Assembly: GCA_016125585.1 (NCBI GenBank)
Contig: WGLL01000004.1
Location: 146,308 to 210,307 of the forward strand
DNA from: Caulobacter sp.
Lineage (GTDB): Bacteria > Pseudomonadota > Alphaproteobacteria > Caulobacterales > Caulobacteraceae
Length of the DNA stretch: 64,000 bases
Reading direction: 5' to 3'
In this document: one piece after another, positions 9,170-17,772 of the stretch
Position numbering within the stretch: position 1 is the first letter of the stretch
Layout of the letters: each line of letters opens with the position of its first letter
Position numbers and translations under genes: made by a program
Notes under the pieces: model-generated
Databases searched by the model: none
The model's input: only the letters and a program-made list of their open reading frames with translations
What the model was told of the DNA's origin: nothing

Positions 9170-9940
9170 TCAGGCGGCCGGGGCGGAAACGTCTTGACGC
9201 AGGAAGCTCTCGAACCGGTGCAGGTTTTCCCGGGTCAGCGCCGCATCACGCCGCATCGGCGAGACGCTGAGCAACAGCTCCTGCGGCTGATCGAAGGCGT
9301 GGGTGCCCGCAACCGTCACCGTCTGCACCGCGCAGCCCGCCGTCCGGGCCCTGGCGTAGGCCCGTTCATGCAGATGGGGCCCGCCAAGATGGTCCGAGGC
9401 GGCGATGATCCCCTGGACCCGCGGGCGGTAGCGCCAATCGCGGCGGCCGCCCCGCGTGCCAAGCCCGACGTAGGGATAGTTGAGATAAAGACCGGTGACG
9501 CCCTCCATCAGCGCCGGCGTCGCGCCGGCGACCCGCGCCTCGGCCGGCCGGTCGAGGGCCATGGTCATCAGGTCCATGATGGCCCAGCCGCCGTGGCTCC
9601 AGCCGGCGAGAACGATGTTGCCGGGATCGACGTCGTCGCGCCGCGACAACCCGTGGATCGAGGCCAGGACGTCGCCGGCCCGCTCGAACCCCCAGAACCG
9701 GGCGCCGGTGCAGACCAGGCTCAGGCCGTAGGCCCGGCTCCAGCCGCGGGGGGCGAAGCTGTCGATCACCGCCGCCCGCCAGCCGGCGGCGACAGCGGCG
9801 GCGGCATAGTCATCCAGATGCGCCTGCACCCCGCCACAGCCATGAAACAACAGGGCCAGGGGACGGCGCTTGCCGTCCGCCGGGCCGGTGACGGCGGCGT
9901 GGGCGGCCAAGCGTTCCCAGCGGGCGTCGAGGGTGTCCAT
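9170..9940 (-). CDS. Alpha/beta hydrolase, dienelactone-hydrolase-like
   Basis: From the ATG at 9940 the product has 256 residues; an ATG four codons upstream (9952) is an alternative. LALLFHGCGGV near residue 30 supplies the oxyanion region, VLAGWSHGGWAIMD holds the nucleophile Ser (GWSHGG), and VAGTHAFDQP near the end supplies the His. The layout resembles dienelactone-hydrolase-type cytosolic enzymes. There is no signal peptide. It is divergent from the pst operon, and the Pho box lies in the shared upstream region, so phosphate control is possible but unproven. The substrate is unknown. Confidence 0.75.
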   Translation of the reverse strand: MDTLDARWERLAAHAAVTGPADGKRRPLALLFHGCGGVQAHLDDYAAAAVAAGWRAAVIDSFAPRGWSRAYGLSLVCTGARFWGFERAGDVLASIHGLSRRDDVDPGNIVLAGWSHGGWAIMDLMTMALDRPAEARVAGATPALMEGVTGLYLNYPYVGLGTRGGRRDWRYRPRVQGIIAASDHLGGPHLHERAYARARTAGCAVQTVTVAGTHAFDQPQELLLSVSPMRRDAALTRENLHRFESFLRQDVSAPAA

Positions 9941-10066
9941 GCCAGTCCCCATTCCTGTGTCGTCCAGGGGATATGCGGATGATCGCGCGGCGGCGCCAGT
10001 CCCCCGGCCTGAACCGTCCCGGGTCAGGCTCCGGGGTCGCGCGGCCATGCGCCGCAAGGCGGGGCA

Positions 10067-10095
10067 TCGTCATCAAACTGTCATGTAAATGTCGC
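10067..10095 (+). promoter_or_regulatory. Pho box (PhoB binding site) upstream of pstC
   Basis: Three heptamers at an 11-base period are visible: TCGTCAT (10067-10073), CTGTCAT (10078-10084) and ATGTCGC (10089-10095), with spacers CAAA and GTAA. The middle one equals the PhoB consensus half-site. The array lies 75 bases before the pstC start, so phosphate limitation should induce the operon through PhoB. Confidence 0.85.
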
Positions 10096-10169
10096 ACAGG
10101 GCCAGCACGGACGCGGCATGGAAGGCCAGCGGCCTCCAACGCCGACTCATCAGGTCCCCCGCCCGCGCC

Positions 10170-11609
10170 ATGAGCCTTACCGTCGTTATCGTTCTCCTGC
10201 TGGCCTTTTCGGGCGGCGTCTACTGGCTCGGCCGTCGCCGGGCGGTCGCCCAGGCCGGGGCCGCCACGCCGCTGCATTCCCTGCCCGGCTACTATGGAAC
10301 CTGGGTGGCGCTGTGGACCGGGGTTCCGGCCCTGCTGCTGCTGTTGCTGTTTCTCACCGTGGGCCCGAAGGTCGGCGAGGCGATGCTGTCGGCCAATCCG
10401 CCGGCCGCCGTCGCCGAAATGCCCGCCGAGACGGCCCAGGCCTTCTGGAGCGACGCCCGGGCCATCGCCGGCGGCCACGCCACCAGCGCCCAGCCCTGGA
10501 CGCCCGAGCAGCGGGCGATCCTCGACGCCAAGGTCCAGGAGGCCCGGCGCTTTCACAATACCCTGACCTACGGCGCCTTCGCCCTGGCGGGGGTGCTGGC
10601 CCTGGCCGGCTTCCTGCTGGCCTGGCCGCGCATCGCTCCGGGCCTGCGAGCCCGAAACCGGGTCGAGGGCTGGCTCAACATCGCCCTGATCGCCTGTTCG
10701 GCCGTGGCGGTGCTGACCACCGTGGGGATCGTCGCCTCGCTGATGTTCGAGTCGCTGCGGTTCTTCCAGGTGATCTCGCCGCTGGACTTCCTGTTCGGCC
10801 TGGACTGGCAGCCGCAGATCGCCATGCGCGCCGACCAGGTCGCGGCCAAGGGCGCCTTCGGGGCGGTGCCGCTGTTCGCCGGCACCTTCCTGATCATGCT
10901 GATCGCCATGTGCGTGGCGGCCCCGGTGGGCCTGTTCTGCGCCATCTATCTGTCGGAATACGCCGGCAGCCGCACCCGGTCGGTGATCAAGCCGCTGCTG
11001 GAGGTCCTGGCCGGGGTGCCGACCGTGGTCTACGGCTTCTTCGCGGTGCTGACGGTGGGCCCGGCCTTCCGCGCCTTCTTCAACTACATCGGCAGCTGGC
11101 TGGTCGAGGGACCGATCGATCCGGTCGGCCGCTATCTGATGGGGGTGCAGGGCGAGATGGCCCTGACCGCCGGCTTCGTCATGGGGATCATGCTGATCCC
11201 CTACATCTCCTCCCTGTCCGACGACATCATCAACGCCGTGCCCCAGAGCCTGCGCGACGGCAGCTATGCGATGGGGGCGACCCGGTCGGAGACGGTCAAG
11301 AAGGTGATCCTGCCGGCCGCCCTGCCGGGGGTGATGGGCGCCATGCTGCTGGCCATCTCCCGCGCCATCGGCGAGACCATGATCGTCACCATGGCCGCCG
11401 GCTCCCAGGCGCGGATCACCGCCAATCCGCTGGACTCGGTGACCACCGTGACCCGCCAGATGGTCGAGCTGCTGACCGGCGACCAGGCCTTCGACAACGC
11501 CATGACCCTGTCGGCCTTCGGCCTGGGCCTGACCCTGTTTGTCGTCACCCTGACCCTCAATGTGATCGCGCTGCGCGTCGTCCAGAAATACCGGCAGGCC
11601 TATGACTGA
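10170..11609 (+). CDS. pstC: Phosphate ABC transporter permease PstC
   Basis: The product has 479 residues from the ATG at 10170, which opens directly with a membrane segment (SLTVVIVLLLAFSGG). Six or more membrane helices follow. The permease signature AIGETMIVTMAAG lies in the C-terminal half, after GVPTVVYGFFAVLTVGP and YIGSWLVEGP. PstC and PstA form the channel of the high-affinity phosphate importer. The protein is longer than the E. coli one because of an N-terminal extension with a soluble loop (residues about 65-130), common in alphaproteobacteria. No pstS is present in this window, so the binding protein must be elsewhere. The end overlaps pstA by 8 bases. Confidence 0.93.
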   Translation: MSLTVVIVLLLAFSGGVYWLGRRRAVAQAGAATPLHSLPGYYGTWVALWTGVPALLLLLLFLTVGPKVGEAMLSANPPAAVAEMPAETAQAFWSDARAIAGGHATSAQPWTPEQRAILDAKVQEARRFHNTLTYGAFALAGVLALAGFLLAWPRIAPGLRARNRVEGWLNIALIACSAVAVLTTVGIVASLMFESLRFFQVISPLDFLFGLDWQPQIAMRADQVAAKGAFGAVPLFAGTFLIMLIAMCVAAPVGLFCAIYLSEYAGSRTRSVIKPLLEVLAGVPTVVYGFFAVLTVGPAFRAFFNYIGSWLVEGPIDPVGRYLMGVQGEMALTAGFVMGIMLIPYISSLSDDIINAVPQSLRDGSYAMGATRSETVKKVILPAALPGVMGAMLLAISRAIGETMIVTMAAGSQARITANPLDSVTTVTRQMVELLTGDQAFDNAMTLSAFGLGLTLFVVTLTLNVIALRVVQKYRQAYD

Positions 11610-12873
11610 TCCGATCCTGACCGCCGCCGCCGAACGCCGGCTCAAGAAGCGCCACGCCGCCGAGCGCCGCTTCCGGCTCTACGGCCAGCTGGCCATCCTC
11701 TTCGCCCTCGGCTTCCTGGCCATCCTGCTGGGCCGGGTGGTCCAGCAGGGCTACACTACCTTCTGGACCCACTCGATCACCGCCCACGTCTATCTGGACC
11801 CGGCGCGGATCGACACCAGCGACCTGGAAGGCAACAATTTCGACTATCTGGCCGCCGGCGACCTGCTCAAGCGGATCGGCGTCAAGGACGACGAACTGGG
11901 CCTGGCCTCCGGCGAGGCCATGGACCTGGTGTCGCGCGACCTGGGTTTCCGCATCCTCGACCGCATCAAGGCCGACCCCGGGATCATCGGCCAGACCCTG
12001 ACCTTCACCGTGCCGGTCAAGGCCAACGCCGACCTCTACTACAAGGGCGAGATCAAGCGCTCGACCCCGGCCGGCGACCGCAAGCTGAGCGACCGGCAGA
12101 TGGACTGGCTGGACATCCTGAAGGCCAAGGGCCTGGTCAGGGGCCACTTCAACACCGGTTTCTTCACCCGCTCCGACTCCACAGAACCCGAACAGGCCGG
12201 CGTGCTGGGCGCGGTGGTCGGCTCGGCCCTGATGCTGCTGGTGGCGGCGCTGATAGCCATTCCCGTCGGGGTGCTGGGCGCCGTCTGGCTGGAGGAGTTC
12301 GCCACCAAGGGCCGCATCAGCAGCTTCATCGAGGTGAACATCAACAACCTCGCCGCGGTGCCCTCGATCGTCTTCGGTCTGCTGGGGCTGGTGCTGTTCG
12401 TCAACTGGATGGGCTTTCCCCGTTCGGCGCCCCTGACCGGCGGTCTGGTGCTGTCCTTGCTCAGCCTGCCGACCATCATCATCGCCACCCGCGCGGCGCT
12501 GAAGGCGGTGCCGCCCTCGATCCGCGAGGCGGCGCTCGGCATGGGCGCCAGCCGCACCCAGACCGTCTTCCACCATGTCCTGCCCCAGGCCTCGCCGGGG
12601 GTGATGACCGGCATCATCCTGTCGATGTCCCACGCCCTTGGCGAGACCGCGCCGCTGCTGATGATCGGCATGGTCGCCTTCACCCCGGGCCTGCCCGAAA
12701 CCCTGTCCAGCGCCGCCAGCGTGCTGCCCGTCCAGGTCTATATCTGGGAGAGCGCCGCCGAGGCGGCCTTCCATGAGCGGACCGCCGGGGCCATCCTGGT
12801 GCTGCTGGCCTTCATGATCGTGATGAACGCGGCCGCGGTGATCCTGCGCCGCCGGTTCGAGAAGAGGTGGTGA
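11602..12873 (+). CDS. pstA: Phosphate ABC transporter permease PstA
   Basis: The product has 423 residues, longer than E. coli PstA. After one N-terminal membrane helix (residues about 30-48) comes a large periplasmic insert up to about residue 200, matching the DUF3333 domain of alphaproteobacterial PstA. The permease core then follows: [50 protein letters not shown] (EAA loop) and [14 protein letters not shown]. It starts inside the pstC stop region and ends in a TGATG junction with pstB, showing tight translational coupling. It is the second half of the phosphate channel. Confidence 0.93.
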   Translation: MTDPILTAAAERRLKKRHAAERRFRLYGQLAILFALGFLAILLGRVVQQGYTTFWTHSITAHVYLDPARIDTSDLEGNNFDYLAAGDLLKRIGVKDDELGLASGEAMDLVSRDLGFRILDRIKADPGIIGQTLTFTVPVKANADLYYKGEIKRSTPAGDRKLSDRQMDWLDILKAKGLVRGHFNTGFFTRSDSTEPEQAGVLGAVVGSALMLLVAALIAIPVGVLGAVWLEEFATKGRISSFIEVNINNLAAVPSIVFGLLGLVLFVNWMGFPRSAPLTGGLVLSLLSLPTIIIATRAALKAVPPSIREAALGMGASRTQTVFHHVLPQASPGVMTGIILSMSHALGETAPLLMIGMVAFTPGLPETLSSAASVLPVQVYIWESAAEAAFHERTAGAILVLLAFMIVMNAAAVILRRRFEKRW

Positions 12874-13739
12874 TGAGCGATCGCGCCCCGACCAATTCCT
12901 CCGAAGGCTCCCCCATGCCCCATGACACCCGCGTCCATCCGCCCGTCGCCAGCGTCTCGACCCATGCCGCCGTGGCCACGGCCGGGGTGAAGATTCACTG
13001 CCAGGACGTCAGCGCCTACTACGGCGACAAACAGGCGCTGTACGACATCACCCTGGACATCCCCGATCGCTCGGTAACCGCCTTTATCGGCCCGTCCGGC
13101 TGCGGAAAGTCGACCTTCCTGCGCTGCATCAACCGGATGAACGACACCATCCCCGGCGCCCGGGTCACTGGCCGCATCGAAATCGACGGCCAGGACGTCA
13201 ACGCCAGCGACGTCGACCCGGTGGTGCTGCGCAGCCGCGTCGGCATGGTGTTCCAGAAGCCCAATCCCTTCCCCAAGTCGATCTTCGAGAACGTCGCCTA
13301 CGGCCCGCGCATCCACGGCCTGGCCTCGGGCAAGACCGAGCTGGAGGGCGTGGTCGAAAGCGCCCTGAAGAAGGCTGGCCTGTGGACCGAGGTCGCCGAC
13401 CGCCTGCACCAGCCGGGCACCAGTCTGTCCGGCGGCCAGCAACAGCGGCTGGTCATCGCCCGGGCCATCGCCGTGCAGCCGCGGGTCATCCTGATGGACG
13501 AACCCTGCTCGGCCCTGGACCCGATCGCCACCGCCCGGATCGAGGAACTGATCGACGAGCTGCGCCAGCAGTACTGCATCGTCATCGTCACCCACTCCAT
13601 GGCCCAGGCCGCGCGGGTGTCGCAGCGCACCGCCTTCTTCCACCTTGGCAATCTGGTCGAGCAGGGCACGACCGAGGAGATCTTCACCAATCCCCGGGAA
13701 AAGCGCACCCAGGACTACATCACCGGCCGCTACGGCTGA
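12873..13739 (+). CDS. pstB: Phosphate ABC transporter ATPase PstB
   Basis: The product has 288 residues from the ATG at 12873, whose A is also the last base of the pstA stop. Walker A is GPSGCGKST, the Q loop is [17 protein letters not shown] (typical of PstB), the signature is LSGGQQQRL, Walker B is [14 protein letters not shown], and the switch His is in IVTHSM. The first 35 residues are a poorly conserved extension; an ATG at 12915 is an alternative start. It energises phosphate uptake and is part of the PhoR-PhoU signalling complex. Confidence 0.95.
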   Translation: MSDRAPTNSSEGSPMPHDTRVHPPVASVSTHAAVATAGVKIHCQDVSAYYGDKQALYDITLDIPDRSVTAFIGPSGCGKSTFLRCINRMNDTIPGARVTGRIEIDGQDVNASDVDPVVLRSRVGMVFQKPNPFPKSIFENVAYGPRIHGLASGKTELEGVVESALKKAGLWTEVADRLHQPGTSLSGGQQQRLVIARAIAVQPRVILMDEPCSALDPIATARIEELIDELRQQYCIVIVTHSMAQAARVSQRTAFFHLGNLVEQGTTEEIFTNPREKRTQDYITGRYG

Positions 13740-13747
13740 GGACCGCC

Positions 13748-14440
13748 ATGCAACAGCACATCGTCACCTCCTTCGAGGAAGAACTGAATCACCTGACCGC
13801 CGAGGTGGCCCGCATGGGCGGCCTGGCCGAGGCCCAGGTGTCCGACGCCATCCAGGCCTTCTCGCGCCGCGACATCGCCCTGGCCGAGGTCATCGTCCAG
13901 CGGGACAAGCGCCTCGACGCCCTCGAGGTGGAGATCGAACGGGCGGCCATCCGCCTGATCGCCCTGCGCCAGCCGATGGCCGTCGACCTGCGCCGCACCG
14001 TGGCGGCGATGAAGATCGCCTCCAACCTCGAGCGTTGCGGCGACCTGGCCAAGAACATCGCCCGCCGCTCGCTGGTGCTGGCCGAGACCGACCCGGCCGG
14101 GCCGGTGTCGCGCTCGATCGAGCGCATGGGCAAGCTGGTCTCCAGCCGGCTGAAGGATGTGCTCGACGCCTATACCGGCGGCGACCTGGAGACGGCGACC
14201 AGCGTCTGGTCGCGCGACGACGAGGTCGACGAGCATTACGAGAGCCTGTTCCGCGAGCTGCTCACCTACATGATGGGCGATCCGCGAACCATCACCCCGG
14301 GCGCCCATCTGCTGTTCGTGGCCAAGAACCTCGAGCGGATCGGCGACCACGCCACCAATATCGCCGAGATCGTCCACTACGAGATCACCGGCGACGAGCT
14401 GACCGAACAGCGGCCGAAGGGAGACACCGGCGCGCCATGA
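13748..14440 (+). CDS. phoU: Phosphate signalling protein PhoU
   Basis: The product has 230 residues, with two PhoU repeats of three helices each. Each carries the metal-binding pattern E/DxxxD: IASNLERCGDLAKNIA near residue 95 and AKNLERIGDHATNIAEI near residue 200. The second is the classic PhoU signature. It links the Pst transporter to PhoR and represses the regulon when phosphate is plentiful. It starts 8 bases after pstB and its stop overlaps the phoB start as ATGA. Confidence 0.95.
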   Translation: MQQHIVTSFEEELNHLTAEVARMGGLAEAQVSDAIQAFSRRDIALAEVIVQRDKRLDALEVEIERAAIRLIALRQPMAVDLRRTVAAMKIASNLERCGDLAKNIARRSLVLAETDPAGPVSRSIERMGKLVSSRLKDVLDAYTGGDLETATSVWSRDDEVDEHYESLFRELLTYMMGDPRTITPGAHLLFVAKNLERIGDHATNIAEIVHYEITGDELTEQRPKGDTGAP

Positions 14441-15129
14441 GCATTCCGACCATCATCATCGCCGAGGACGAGGACGCCCTCGCCACCCTGCTGCAGTACA
14501 ACCTCGAGAAGGAGGGCTATCGGGTCCTGATCGCCGGCGACGGCGAGGAGGCCCTGATGGTCATCGACGAGCAGAAGCCCGACATCCTGCTGCTCGACTG
14601 GATGCTGCCCAAGGTTTCCGGCATCGAGGTCTGCCGCCGCCTGCGGCAGAAGACCGAGACCCGCAACCTGCCGATCCTGATGCTGACCGCGCGGGGCGAG
14701 GAGAGCGACCGGATCCGCGGCCTCGACACCGGGGCCGACGACTATGTGGTCAAGCCCTTCTCGATGACCGAGCTGATGGCCCGCATCCGCGCCGTCCTGC
14801 GCCGCATCCGTCCGGGCCTGGCCGACGACCGCCTCAGCCACGGCGACATCATCGTCGACCGCGTCGCCCACCGGGTGAAGCGCCAGGGCCGCGAAGTGCA
14901 TCTGGGCCCGACGGAGTTCCGCCTGCTCGATCACCTGATCCAGCATCCGGGCCGGGTGTTCAGCCGCGAACAGCTGCTCGACGCGGTCTGGGGCTCGGAC
15001 GTCTATGTCGAGGCCCGCACCGTCGATGTCCACATCGGCCGGCTGCGCAAGGCGCTGAACAACGCCACCGAGGTCGACCCGATCCGCACCGTCCGCTCGG
15101 CCGGCTATTCGCTGGACATGGAGGCTTGA
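14437..15129 (+). CDS. phoB: Phosphate regulon response regulator PhoB
   Basis: The product has 230 residues. The receiver domain has the acidic pair ED at 10-11, phospho-acceptor Asp54 (LLLDWMLPK), Thr in MLTARGE and Lys in YVVKPFS. The C-terminal OmpR/PhoB winged-helix domain has EVHLGPTEFRLLDHLIQ, GRVFSREQLLDAVWG and RTVDVHIGRLRKAL. It should bind the Pho box before pstC. It overlaps phoU by four bases. Its kinase gene phoR is on the opposite strand, beyond the glycerophosphodiesterase-like gene. Confidence 0.95.
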   Translation: MSIPTIIIAEDEDALATLLQYNLEKEGYRVLIAGDGEEALMVIDEQKPDILLLDWMLPKVSGIEVCRRLRQKTETRNLPILMLTARGEESDRIRGLDTGADDYVVKPFSMTELMARIRAVLRRIRPGLADDRLSHGDIIVDRVAHRVKRQGREVHLGPTEFRLLDHLIQHPGRVFSREQLLDAVWGSDVYVEARTVDVHIGRLRKALNNATEVDPIRTVRSAGYSLDMEA

Positions 15130-15134
15130 GGCGG

Positions 15135-15231
15135 GAGCGCGTTCCGATAAGTGGGAACCGGTTATCGGATCAAACGCGCGACAAACAAAGACCTGGCGCG
15201 GCGCGGTTTGAGTTCATCAAATCGCGCCCGC
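15135..15231 (-). repeat. Extragenic palindrome, family 1, copy 1 (two modules)
   Basis: It fills the gap between the convergent phoB and glycerophosphodiesterase-like genes. One module (15135-15187) is the inverted form of the sequence also found at 36539, 49803, 50196 and 63814, with a GTTCCGATAA...TTATCGGAT stem. The second is a hairpin of GCGCGGTTTGA (15201-15211) against 15217-15227. The same order of the two modules occurs at 50196-50298. Confidence 0.8.
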
Positions 15232-15232
15232 C

Positions 15233-16333
15233 CTAGGCCTTCGCTCCGATGAACCGGTTGCGGGCGGCGACGCCCTGGCGGGGGTTGTCGGTGAACAGCC
15301 CATCGACCCCGGCGTCGAACAGCGCCTGAAAGACCGGATCGACGTCGCCATGCAGGCGCGGTTCCTCCGGCGTCACGGCGGCCGGCAAAGCCCGCAGCGA
15401 ACGCGGCAGGAAGTAGTTCTCGATGCGCACGGTCCAGGGATGGACCTTCAGGCCGGCGGCGTGGGCGTCGCCCACTAGGGCGGTCGGCGCCAGCAGCTGC
15501 TCGCCATCGGTCGGCACGACCATCGCCTTGTCGGGGCCGACCCCGTCGGCATAGGCGGCGATGGCCCGCATCCCGGCGGCGCCCAGCATGTCGCCATAGC
15601 GGACCGACGGCAGGTCGGCCGGGCCGCCGGCGTCGGCGAGCAGCTGGATCAGCGGACTGTCGATCAGGCCGCGCAGGGTCTTCAACGGACCGACCTCGAA
15701 ACACTGCACGAAGATCGGGGCCTTGCGGGCGTTGTAGCCCCTGGCCTTGATCACCGCCGCCAGCCGCTGCTCCATCGGCAGGCCGACCGAGGCGAAATGG
15801 CGGGGATGCTTGAGCTCCGGATAGACGCCGATGACCCGGCCCCGCGCCGTCGACTCCGAGCGGGCCAGGGCGATCACCTCCTCGAAGGTCGGGATCGCCT
15901 CCTGGCCGTCATAGGCGGCGTTGCCCGGCCGCAGCTGCGGCAAGCGCTCGCGGCAGCGCAGGGTCTTCAGTTCCGCCAGGGTGAAGTCCTCGGTGAACCA
16001 GCCGGTCAGGGTCTCGCCGTCGATGACCTTCGTCGTCTTGCGGGCGGCGAACTCGGGGCGGGCGGCGATGTCGGTGGTCCCGGAAATCTCGTTCTCGTGC
16101 CGGCAGAGGAAGTGGCCGTCGCGGCTGAGCACCAGATCCGGTTCGATGAAGTCGGCGCCGACCTCGATGGCCAGGCGATAGGCCATCAGGGTGTGTTCCG
16201 GCCGCTCGCCGCTGGCCCCGCGATGGGCGATGATGATCGGGACCCGGCCGGGCGCGCGGGCCCGCACAGGACCGGCCGCCAGGGCGGCGAGCCCCGCAAG
16301 GCCCGTGGCGGCGAAGCTGCGGCGATCGATCAT
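15233..16333 (-). CDS. Glycerophosphodiester phosphodiesterase (GlpQ-like), Tat-exported
   Basis: The product has 366 residues. It opens with a twin-arginine signal (DRRSFAATG plus a hydrophobic stretch to residue 25). The GDPD core begins at IIIAHRGASGERPEHT (His37, Arg38); FIEPDLVLSRDGHFLCRHE supplies the metal-binding Glu/Asp and second His. The C-terminal part contains VHPWTVR and DGLFTDNPRQG, the usual GDPD ending. It hydrolyses glycerophosphodiesters to alcohol and glycerol-3-phosphate in the periplasm, a phosphate-scavenging job that fits its place. Its ATG overlaps the phoR stop by four bases, so the two are co-expressed. The stop lies at the edge of a palindromic repeat. Confidence 0.88.
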   Translation of the reverse strand: MIDRRSFAATGLAGLAALAAGPVRARAPGRVPIIIAHRGASGERPEHTLMAYRLAIEVGADFIEPDLVLSRDGHFLCRHENEISGTTDIAARPEFAARKTTKVIDGETLTGWFTEDFTLAELKTLRCRERLPQLRPGNAAYDGQEAIPTFEEVIALARSESTARGRVIGVYPELKHPRHFASVGLPMEQRLAAVIKARGYNARKAPIFVQCFEVGPLKTLRGLIDSPLIQLLADAGGPADLPSVRYGDMLGAAGMRAIAAYADGVGPDKAMVVPTDGEQLLAPTALVGDAHAAGLKVHPWTVRIENYFLPRSLRALPAAVTPEEPRLHGDVDPVFQALFDAGVDGLFTDNPRQGVAARNRFIGAKA

Positions 16334-17577
16334 TCGGCGGCTCCCTTCTCCGCCAGCGGCAGCCAGACGGTGAAGCTGGCCCCCTGCCCCTCGGCGCTTT
16401 CCACGGCCATGCCGCCGCGGTGGCGGTTGGCGATGTGCTTGACGATGGCCAGGCCAAGGCCGGTGCCGGCCCGCTCGCCGCCGCTCTTCTGGCCCTCGAC
16501 GCGGTAGAAGCGTTCGGTCAGCCGGGGCAGCCGGTCGCGGGGAATGCCGGGCCCGGCGTCGGTGACCCGCAGCAGGGCGTAGCGCCGCCCCTGCGGCCTG
16601 TCCGGCGCCAGCAGGGTGGTCCGGGCGGCGGCGGGATTGGCCGGCGCGGCGGCGGAGACGTCAGCCACCGGCGCCGACACCGCCAGGGACAGGGTCCCGC
16701 CCCGGGCGGAGTATTTGATCGCGTTCTCGACCAGGTTCTGGATCACCTGCAGAATCTGGTCGCGGTCGCCGTCGACATCGGCCACCCCCCGGAGCGGAAA
16801 ATCGGTGGTCACCACCAGTTCCTTTTCCCGGATCAGCGGCACCAGGGCGTCCAGCACGTCGGTCGCCGCCAGCGACAGGTCCAGCCGCCCCTCCGGCGCG
16901 ATATGTTCGTTCAGCTCGATCCGCGACAGCGACAGCAGATCGTCGATCAGCCGGGCCATCCTTTCGGCCTGGGCCTGCATGATGCCGAGGAACTTCTCCC
17001 GAGCCCCGACGTCGTCGCGGGCGTGGCCGCGCAGGGTCTCGATGAAGCCGGAGAGCGAGGCCAGCGGGGTGCGCAGTTCATGGCTGGCGTTGGCCAGGAA
17101 ATCGACCCGCATCCGCTCGGCCCGCCGCACATCGGTCTCGTCGCGCAGGGTCAGCAGCGCCAGCGGGCCGGCCTGGCCCCGTCCCAGCGGCCGGGTCTGG
17201 GCGGTCCAGACCCGCTCCTGCGCCCCGCCGGTCTCCATCAGGGCCTGGCCGGCAACCCCCAGCAGGGCCTCGTCGACCGCTTCCAGCACCTCGGGATTGC
17301 GCACGGCGGTGACCAGGCGGGCCCCCTCAACCCGAATCGGAAACAGCAGCCTGGCGGCGGCGTTGGCGAAGACGATGCGGCGCGAGGCCGGCTCGTCAGG
17401 GTCGCCCTCGATGACCAGCACCGGATCGGGCAGGCTTTCGACCAGGGTGCGGAACGGCCCCGGCGGCTCGGCGCCGGCGGGCGCGGCGGCGGCCGGCGCC
17501 GAGCCGCCCTGATCGGCCGGGGCCGACGGCTCCGCCCCGGCGGTGCGCTGGGGCCACAGGGCCTTCAGGATCGACAT
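16330..17577 (-). CDS. phoR: Phosphate regulon sensor histidine kinase PhoR, no visible membrane segment
   Basis: The product has 415 residues. Residues 1-40 are an Ala/Pro/Gly-rich linker with no hydrophobic span, unlike the usual PhoR. A PAS-like domain follows (about 41-145), then the DHp helix FLANASHELRTPL with His166 and a HATPase domain (NLVENAIKYS, DAGPGIP, TGLGLAIVKHIANRH). The GAGGT site 6 bases before the ATG supports this start. The kinase should phosphorylate PhoB under phosphate limitation. In Caulobacter relatives phoR usually precedes pstC on the same strand; here it is opposite and downstream. The assignment rests on context and family resemblance. Confidence 0.85.
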   Translation of the reverse strand: MSILKALWPQRTAGAEPSAPADQGGSAPAAAAPAGAEPPGPFRTLVESLPDPVLVIEGDPDEPASRRIVFANAAARLLFPIRVEGARLVTAVRNPEVLEAVDEALLGVAGQALMETGGAQERVWTAQTRPLGRGQAGPLALLTLRDETDVRRAERMRVDFLANASHELRTPLASLSGFIETLRGHARDDVGAREKFLGIMQAQAERMARLIDDLLSLSRIELNEHIAPEGRLDLSLAATDVLDALVPLIREKELVVTTDFPLRGVADVDGDRDQILQVIQNLVENAIKYSARGGTLSLAVSAPVADVSAAAPANPAAARTTLLAPDRPQGRRYALLRVTDAGPGIPRDRLPRLTERFYRVEGQKSGGERAGTGLGLAIVKHIANRHRGGMAVESAEGQGASFTVWLPLAEKGAAE

Positions 17578-17772
17578 GGACGACCTCGATTCGATCGGAG
17601 AGGGTCATTATGCTGCATGGCTGCAATGATGCACGGACGTATGGCGCCCTGTTGAACCTTGCGATAGACGAGGTGGGCTGTCTGATTAGGGGACGCGGCG
17701 AATTGTTGGACGCATTTTCGCCGCATCACAGAGACACGACGGTGTTTGTTCTGGTTGCGGGAAACATTACCC

